Source: Devosia salina (lineage in GTDB: Bacteria > Pseudomonadota > Alphaproteobacteria > Rhizobiales > Devosiaceae). From it: DNA of 64,000 nt. Below the pieces are notes generated by a model, which saw nothing but the letters and a program-made list of their open reading frames with translations, ran no database searches and was not told where the DNA came from. Made by a program: the position numbers and the translations under genes. The stretch lies in the NCBI RefSeq assembly GCF_019504385.1, contig NZ_CP080590.1, forward strand, positions 1,530,001 through 1,594,000, written 5' to 3'. Below, in pieces: positions 61,672-64,000 of the stretch. How positions within the stretch are numbered: position 1 is the first letter of the stretch; every line of letters starts with the position of its first letter.

Positions 61672-62797
61672 ATGCGCACGGAAATCGAAAAGACCGTCGC
61701 CGAAATCGAGCAGGTTCTGACCCTGCTGAGGAGGCATCTTTGACTGGGATACAGCTCAACTCCGTCTCGACGCGCTGACCGCGCAAACCGAATCTCCCGA
61801 ATTCTGGAATGACCCCGAAAAGGCGCGCGTCACCATGCGCGAGCGCGATGAGCTCGACGTGGCGGTCAAGACCGTTCGCGAGCTTGAGGCCGGCATTCGC
61901 GACAATGTCGAACTGATCGAACTGGGCGAGGCCGAGGGCGACGAGGAGATCGTGCGTGACGCCGAACAGGCGCTGATCGATCTCAAGGCTACGGCTCGCC
62001 GCACGCAGATCGAAACCCTGCTTTCCGGCGAAGTCGATGCCAACGACTGTTACGTCGAAATCCACTCCGGTGCCGGTGGCACCGAGAGCCAGGATTGGGC
62101 CAACATGCTTTTGCGCATGTACACCCGCTGGGCCGAACGCCGGAAGATGAAGGTCGACGTGCTGGAAATGCATGACGGCGAAGAAGCCGGGATCAAGTCA
62201 GCGACCATTCAGGTCAAGGGCCACAATGCCTATGGCTGGCTCAAGACCGAAAGCGGCGTGCACCGTCTTGTCCGCATCAGCCCATACGACTCGGCCGCCC
62301 GTCGCCACACCAGCTTTTCCAGCGTCTGGGTCTATCCGGTGATCGATGACTCGATCGACATCGTGATCAATGAGAGCGACCTCAAGGTCGATACCTATCG
62401 CGCCTCCGGCGCCGGCGGCCAGCACGTGAACACCACGGATTCGGCCATCCGCATCACCCATGTGCCCTCCGGCATCATCGTGGCCTGCCAGCAGGAACGC
62501 AGCCAGCACAAGAACCGCGCCACGGCCATGGCCATGCTGAAATCCCGTCTCTACGAGATGGAACTGCAAAAGCGCGAGGAGGCGGCAAACGCCCAGGCGG
62601 CCAACAAGACCGATATCGGCTGGGGCCACCAGATCCGCTCCTACGTGTTGCAGCCCTACCAGATGGTCAAGGACCTACGCACCGGCGTCGAAAGCGGCCA
62701 GCCCTCCGTGGTGCTGGATGGCGATCTCGACGAGTTCATGGAAGCGGCCCTGGCCCAGCGCGTCGGCGTTGCCACGGATGTGACCAGCGAGGACTGA
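61672..62797 (+). CDS. prfB: Peptide chain release factor 2 (programmed +1 frameshift)
   Basis: RF2 ends translation at UGA and UAA codons. Translation starts at ATG 61672, reads 23 codons to CTT at 61738-61740, then shifts +1 over the in-frame TGA (61741-61743) and continues from 61742 to 62797. The product shows GAGGTESQDWANM, HRLVRISPYDSAARRHTSF (with the SPF-type codon-recognition region) and the GGQ catalytic motif in SGAGGQHVNTTDSA. Total about 374 residues. The stop codon inside is the usual self-regulating signal, not damage. Confidence 0.96.
61728..61743 (+). promoter_or_regulatory. RF2 programmed frameshift site
   Basis: The Shine-Dalgarno-like GAGGAGG (61728-61734) lies 3 bases before CTT TGA C. 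This arrangement promotes +1 slippage when RF2 is scarce. Confidence 0.9.
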
Positions 62798-62820
62798 CGC
62801 CCCGCGCCTGCCGAACCCGA

Positions 62821-62850
62821 AACGCCCCGACACCGTTCGGGGCGTTTTTT
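62821..62850 (+). terminator. Rho-independent terminator of prfB
   Basis: Perfect 10 bp stem AACGCCCCGA/TCGGGGCGTT around a CACCGT loop, then TTTT. It touches the stop of the convergent M23 gene. Confidence 0.88.
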
Positions 62851-63993
62851 CTAGCCGAGCATGGCCAGGATGCGCTTGCCGGCGTCCAGAAAAGGCTTGG
62901 GATCAACGCTCTGGTCGGCCCGATGCACCTCGAAATGCAGGTGCGGCCCGGTCGAGCGTCCGGTCGAGCCCACCCTGGCAATGGGCGTGCCGGTCTTCAC
63001 CTGCTGACCCTCATGCGCCAGATAGCCGCTGAGATGGGCATATCGGGTCGAAATGCCATTGCCATGGTCCACCTCGACCACCTTGCCATAGCCGGATCGC
63101 TCGCCCACGAAGCTCACCACCCCGTCCGCCGCGCTGAGGACCGAGGTCCCGGTGGGGGCCGCGAAATCGAGCCCGGAGTGGAACGCCCGGCCGCCCGTGA
63201 ACGGGTCCTTGCGATTGCCATAACCCGAACTCTGCCGGAAATTGCCGGTGATCGGCATATGCACCGGAGCCAGCTCCAGGCCCTGGCGCGCCGCCTTGTA
63301 GAGCAGCAGGGCCTCCATCACCGCATTGGCGTCTTCGATCATGGGTGAGGTGGCCGCAGCACCATCCGTCGGCGCCAGCAAGGGACCTCCGACACCATCC
63401 AGTTCCGGTGCTGGCAGGTCGAGCTCGATCCCCAGCCTGCCCAGTTCGCTGACAATGCTGTCCGTGCGCTGGGTGGCCGCCACGGCGATGCCGTTCATCG
63501 CCTGCTGGGTCTCATCCATCATCCGGGTCACGCTGGCGGCGGTGGCGGCCAGGTCGGGATTGCCCGACAGGTTCGTCACCAGCGACAGATCGTCCGGCGG
63601 CGCCTCGGGCAGGGTGACGCTGGCGATGCCGAGCTGATCTGCCTTGGACACCAGCGCCCGCACCAGTTGATGCTGCTCCAGCAGCACTTCCTGCTGCTGC
63701 GACAGGTCCTGGAGCTGCAGGTTGATGTCACCAGCCTGGGCATAATTGCGTGAATGCAGCCGGTCGATCTCGACCCGCATCTGCGCCAGCCGGTCCTCAT
63801 AGGCCGAGAGCACCATCTCGTTCTGGCCGCCCAGCAGGCGCGCAATGTCCGGCGCCATCAATAGCGCAGTGGCCGACAGGGCATTGGCACCAAGCAGCAG
63901 CGCGAACATGCCGTAAAACAGGGCTGGGTGGATTCCGTGGCGCCCGGACTGGTCGCCCTGGCTTCCCAAACTGGCTGACTGACGCAACACCAC
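62851..63993 (-). CDS. M23-family peptidoglycan endopeptidase (start possibly outside window)
   Basis: About 380 residues. A hydrophobic N-terminal helix (FYGMFALLLGANALSATALL) anchors it in the inner membrane, a coiled coil follows (DRLAQMRVEIDRLHSRNY and LQDLSQQQEVLLEQHQLV), and the LytM domain has FHSGLDFAAPTG and GPHLHFEVHR, with the zinc His/Asp residues intact. It should cut peptidoglycan cross-links or serve as an EnvC-like activator; intact residues favour catalysis. The GTG at 63993 lies beside a run of C, so the true start may be upstream of the window. Confidence 0.88.
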   Translation of the reverse strand: MVLRQSASLGSQGDQSGRHGIHPALFYGMFALLLGANALSATALLMAPDIARLLGGQNEMVLSAYEDRLAQMRVEIDRLHSRNYAQAGDINLQLQDLSQQQEVLLEQHQLVRALVSKADQLGIASVTLPEAPPDDLSLVTNLSGNPDLAATAASVTRMMDETQQAMNGIAVAATQRTDSIVSELGRLGIELDLPAPELDGVGGPLLAPTDGAAATSPMIEDANAVMEALLLYKAARQGLELAPVHMPITGNFRQSSGYGNRKDPFTGGRAFHSGLDFAAPTGTSVLSAADGVVSFVGERSGYGKVVEVDHGNGISTRYAHLSGYLAHEGQQVKTGTPIARVGSTGRSTGPHLHFEVHRADQSVDPKPFLDAGKRILAMLG

Positions 63994-64000
63994 CCCCCCC

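Noticed and set aside
61672..62797. prfB split into a 23-codon start and a main frame looks like a frameshift pseudogene
   Set aside because: The CTT TGA C site with an upstream GAGGAGG is the well-known programmed +1 frameshift of RF2.

Overview
The window reads as chromosomal DNA of a GC-rich alphaproteobacterium, most likely Hyphomicrobiales and possibly close to Devosia or Pelagibacterium. This rests on the look of the proteins: a TreXYZ trehalose operon, HWE-type histidine kinase, DUF2934 and DUF1127-like small proteins, CueR-type copper control, and prfB with its programmed frameshift. No 16S rRNA is present, so the genus is an inference.

Left part (1-16.5 kb). A large PAS/GGDEF/EAL cyclic-di-GMP protein runs off the left edge. 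A leftward, translationally coupled operon follows: DUF2934 protein, treZ, treY, glgX, making trehalose from glycogen-type glucans. Then comes a signalling cluster: single-domain response regulator, RsbQ-like hydrolase, a PAS histidine kinase cut by an in-frame TAG, a frameshifted VOC protein, an HWE kinase, a PAS-PAS-GGDEF cyclase, and a FecR-domain exported protein with a Gly-Asn repeat tail.

Copper island (16.6-32.8 kb). Two P1B ATPases, a CopZ-like chaperone, a multicopper oxidase with a Met/His-rich loop, a DUF411 protein, cytochromes c, a MerR/CueR regulator, an MFS exporter, a glutaredoxin plus ferredoxin-reductase pair, a DUF305 protein and a glutaredoxin-MauE fusion lie together. Seven matches to a CueR-type operator with 19-20 bp promoter spacing lie in front of the transcription units, so one local regulator probably controls the whole island.

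Middle (33-40 kb). Three aldo-keto reductases, a secreted alpha/beta hydrolase cut by an in-frame TGA, a cytochrome P460/DUF4405 pair, and a LysR regulator that may control them.

Accessory region (40.4-60.9 kb). A Gabija-like defence pair (OLD-type ATPase-TOPRIM nuclease overlapping a UvrD-like helicase) is followed by a phage- or plasmid-like block. It holds a 1389-residue primase-polymerase/helicase fusion with a putative Fe-S site, a putative replication initiator, and a tightly overlapping run of small HTH, membrane and unknown proteins. It ends with a C5 cytosine methyltransferase, two metallophosphoesterases and more small genes. It stops 125 bp from a tRNA-Arg(CCT), a typical integration target, but no integrase or virion structural gene is recognisable.

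Right end (61-64 kb). A peptide-deformylase-like protein lacking metal ligands, prfB with its +1 frameshift site, and an M23 peptidase that may be incomplete at the window edge.

Five genes are broken by single lesions (two transitions to stop codons, three apparent one-base deletions). This is either recent gene decay or residual sequence error.
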